Shown: piece by piece, positions 63,001 through 64,000 of the stretch | How the letters are laid out: the number at the start of each line of letters is the position of its first letter | How positions within the stretch are numbered: the first letter of the stretch is position 1 | Source of the DNA: an uncultured Rhizobiaceae group bacterium | GTDB lineage: Bacteria > Pseudomonadota > Alphaproteobacteria > Rhizobiales > Rhizobiaceae | Assembly (NCBI GenBank): GCA_947501445.1 | Contig: CANMVS010000008.1 | Coordinates: 244,024 to 308,023 of the forward strand | Direction: 5' to 3' | Length of the DNA: 64,000 bases | Program-made: the position numbers and the translations under genes | The notes under the pieces: generated by a model | The model's input: only the letters and a program-made list of their open reading frames with translations | Told to the model about the DNA's origin: nothing | The model's database searches: none

Positions 63001-63661
63001 AGTTGAAAATGTGGCGTTGTTTCCACATGGCGTTTTGAGCCATGAAGATCTAACGCGCTCTACAGATACCACCACACTTCCGATGATTGCATCATATGGT
63101 TATTGCTTACCACATAAAGGACTTGAAGAGCTCATTGATGCCGTCGCGATACTGAGAGATCAAGGTACTCCTGTTCGTCTTCGGTTAGTGAATGCAGAAT
63201 TTCCGGCGCCCCAGTCGAAAGTTTTAGTTTCGAATATTCAAGAACATATAAAAAAGTTTAAATTGGAGAAATTTGTAGAATTTAACTCCAAATTCCTTGA
63301 TGATAGTGAAAGTCTAGAATTACTTTCAGAGGCTACTTTAATCGTGTTTGCCTATCAAATGACCGGCGAGTCTGCTAGTGGCGCGGTAAGGTATGGATTG
63401 GCCACAAAATGCCCGGTTGCCGTTACACCACTATCAATCTTTGATGACATTTCTGGCGCAACCTTTCGGTTGCCCGGTACAGATGCGGCTTCAATAGCTA
63501 CTGGCGTAGCTGGAGTTTTGAAATCTTTGGCTGCTAATTCCGAAGAGGCGCAAAATGTGCGAGAAATGGCCGACCGTTGGCGACAGGAGTTTGATTATTC
63601 CGGGGTTGGTAAACGTTTATACGGAATATGTTCAGCGTTAATTCAACAAAGGACAACTTAA
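60041..63661 (+). CDS. Very large multi-domain glycosyltransferase (three GT-B units)
   Basis: A 1206-residue protein with three consecutive GT4-like units. Unit 1 (about 1-410) starts RIVIDMQGVQTESRFRGIGRYT and has the E-x7-E motif in FPSWHEGFGLPALEAMSCG. Unit 2 (about 440-830) has KFLHVSSCFPRKGVDVLLKAYG and APSCAEGFGLPLAEAMLSG. Unit 3 (about 835-1206) begins PKIAWISTWNVKCGIAAYSAHLI, but its motif region reads FAYQMTGESASGAVRYGLA and lacks the usual Glu pair, so it may be altered or inactive. Such fusions add several sugars in turn to a lipid-linked chain. The start at 60041 overlaps the methyltransferase stop. Codon use is A/T-rich. Confidence 0.85.
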   Translation: MRIVIDMQGVQTESRFRGIGRYTLSLVKAIVANRKEHEVVLVLNGLFPEAVDTVRAEFGDILGQENVLVWHAAGPVLEMETGNSWRREAAEFIREAFIASLQPDVVFNTSMFEGFVDDAVTSVGKFDKKTPVCTSLYDLIPLLNSDQYLKPNPAYEKHYLRKIEFLEQSSLLLSISEFTQHEGREHLGSNSNTIVNISTAADEHFCLSPPATDRIRELRSRFGIVRSFLLHTGGADERKNLHRLIRAFAALPKELKDTHQLVLAGRIAGGSRLQLQEQANSVGLDSDELVLTGYITEDELVDLYNMCELHIFPSWHEGFGLPALEAMSCGAPTIGANITSLPEVIGNQDALFDPYSEVAMVQKIKRVLTDESFRNRLVSFGLKQAENFSWDKSAKRAIKAFEQFQEKKTPNNHSISLISQIANIRTTDRPSEADLVETARCIDQNVKSSLRYKNTLGALTWRIEGPFDSTYSLALLNRETALSLDSLDCDVALFSTEGPGDFEPDSNFLNSNPNVANLYSKSREIKSYTADVTSRMLYPPRVNDMESQIRMLHHYAWEETGFPFEWVADFNLHLDGMTCLSSHVLKIMIDNGIHVPMRVTGCGVDHWERIDASKNYKIKAKEFKFLHVSSCFPRKGVDVLLKAYGNQFTSNDDVSLIIKTFSNPHNEIHKWIKDAEREYSDYPNVVVIEEDLSDPDLKALYEQCDVLVAPSCAEGFGLPLAEAMLSGVAVITTDWSGQLDFCNSENSWLVDFEFERAQTHFNGFLSAWAKPKVDELAKAMVDAYSSTPMLRSSMAKAGRALLMEKFKWGDVVGRFMIAVDDILKIENSVQPKIAWISTWNVKCGIAAYSAHLIKNIPSDDVFVYAPYDNNRIADDLNNCKRSWSFGKEKNDFHKVVDDIEKKSINTVVIQFNYGFFNHVELSDFIEKMVVSDRNVIITFHSTVDPEGDDRLPENNYKLQFIVPYLRLCHRILVHSVADLNRLKNIGLVENVALFPHGVLSHEDLTRSTDTTTLPMIASYGYCLPHKGLEELIDAVAILRDQGTPVRLRLVNAEFPAPQSKVLVSNIQEHIKKFKLEKFVEFNSKFLDDSESLELLSEATLIVFAYQMTGESASGAVRYGLATKCPVAVTPLSIFDDISGATFRLPGTDAASIATGVAGVLKSLAANSEEAQNVREMADRWRQEFDYSGVGKRLYGICSALIQQRTT

Positions 63662-63987
63662 AACGTATGTAAAGCGTCAAGTATTTGCTTCCGGCTCTTA
63701 CGGTGGCAACTGTGATTGAATGTTCATATGGAAGTGCCCGAATCGCCGGGGCAGCCTTTAAGGAAATTATTAAGCAACGGGTGCATGATGATACGTTCGA
63801 CTAAAAACTCCTAGAATTCTGGGAGCAATTCATGTACCACCACAAGATTCCTACCATGGTGTGGCTATTCGCTGCGACACCACACAGTGTCTCGTTTTTT
63901 GTGAGAAGTATCGTGTTATCGACCCTCTCCCCGGGAATTGATCCACGGCTGAGTTAGTGATTTTCTTAACTGAGAAGGAGAGCACTG
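63662..63987 (+). other. Intergenic region after the large glycosyltransferase
   Basis: About 325 bases. A frame open from 63673 to 63804 (reading KYLLPALTVATVIECSYGSA and onward) has no standard start or ribosome binding site, so it is either a gene remnant or chance. No clear terminator is seen. The right end, 63930-63987, leads into a new gene. Confidence 0.35.
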
Positions 63988-64000
63988 ATGAAGAGACGCT
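63988..64000 (+). CDS. Start of a gene cut by the window edge
   Basis: An ATG at 63988 with AAGGAG (63975-63980) at good spacing, reading MKRR before the window ends. A basic MKRR start and the change in sequence character upstream would fit an insertion-sequence transposase, but four residues cannot show it. Confidence 0.45.

Noticed and set aside
63673..63804. Small gene after the large glycosyltransferase (KYLLPALTVATVIECSYGSA...)
   Set aside because: There is no ATG/GTG start in a useful place and no ribosome binding site; it may be a remnant or chance.

Overview
The window reads as an alphaproteobacterial chromosome segment, probably Hyphomicrobiales and possibly marine. This is inferred from gene content (many TRAP and ABC importers, catabolic operons of the type seen in marine alphaproteobacteria, a short interspersed repeat containing GAGCAATTC) and was not confirmed by any search. 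Base composition is moderate-to-high G+C until about 57.9 kb and visibly A+T-richer after that. No rRNA, tRNA or CRISPR array was seen.

Layout. 0.2-2.4 kb: a DMT-family permease, a small M15-like lipoprotein and a GAF-domain protein. 2.4-8.5 kb: a dipeptide-type ABC importer (two ATPases and two permeases on the minus strand, a divergent XRE-cupin regulator, and a binding protein closed by a strong terminator). 8.7-11.9 kb: a minus-strand operon of FAH-family hydrolase, acyl-CoA/oxalyl-CoA-type ligase and ketopantoate-reductase-like enzyme. 12.1-12.8 kb: a Popeye-like membrane cyclic-nucleotide-binding protein. 13-21 kb: a LacI regulator, twin palindromic operators, a 62-residue membrane protein, a DctPQM TRAP importer, an HpsN-like histidinol-dehydrogenase-fold enzyme, an SDR and a zinc MDR. 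The order matches a 2,3-dihydroxypropane-1-sulfonate (DHPS) catabolic cluster. 21-25.6 kb: an amidase and a type I secretion ABC/HlyD pair. 26-31.4 kb: a two-subunit FAD/3Fe-4S GMC dehydrogenase, a DUF1513 protein, an imelysin and a phosphodiesterase. 31.5-43.8 kb: a divergent polyamine uptake and catabolism locus (PotFGHI plus a glutamine-synthetase-like gene one way; GntR regulator, second glutamine-synthetase-like enzyme, aminotransferase, FAD oxidase, agmatinase and glutamine amidotransferase the other way), with three matching TTTGATCAAA-type operators. 43.8-48.7 kb: an HIBADH-like dehydrogenase, an enolase-superfamily enzyme, a GMC dehydrogenase and a divergent LysR regulator. 48.7-52.2 kb: an acyl-CoA dehydrogenase gene flanked by inverted arrays of an approximately 357-bp repeat. 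52.3-63.7 kb: a polysaccharide locus (O-antigen-ligase-like protein, sugar transferase, GT4 transferases, a beta-propeller protein, an FkbM methyltransferase and a three-domain glycosyltransferase of about 1200 residues).

The most unusual element is the 357-bp repeat family (R1-R5). Its units carry at least six GC-rich hairpins. Between units the stems either stay intact or change on both sides at once (A-T to G-C in one stem, G-C to C-G in another), while loops vary freely. This fits selection for a folded RNA or DNA element and is reported as the main candidate for an undescribed system. A second repeat family of about 105 bp occurs three times around the putative DHPS locus. One copy sits inside the TRAP operon and starts within a stop codon, as R1 also does.
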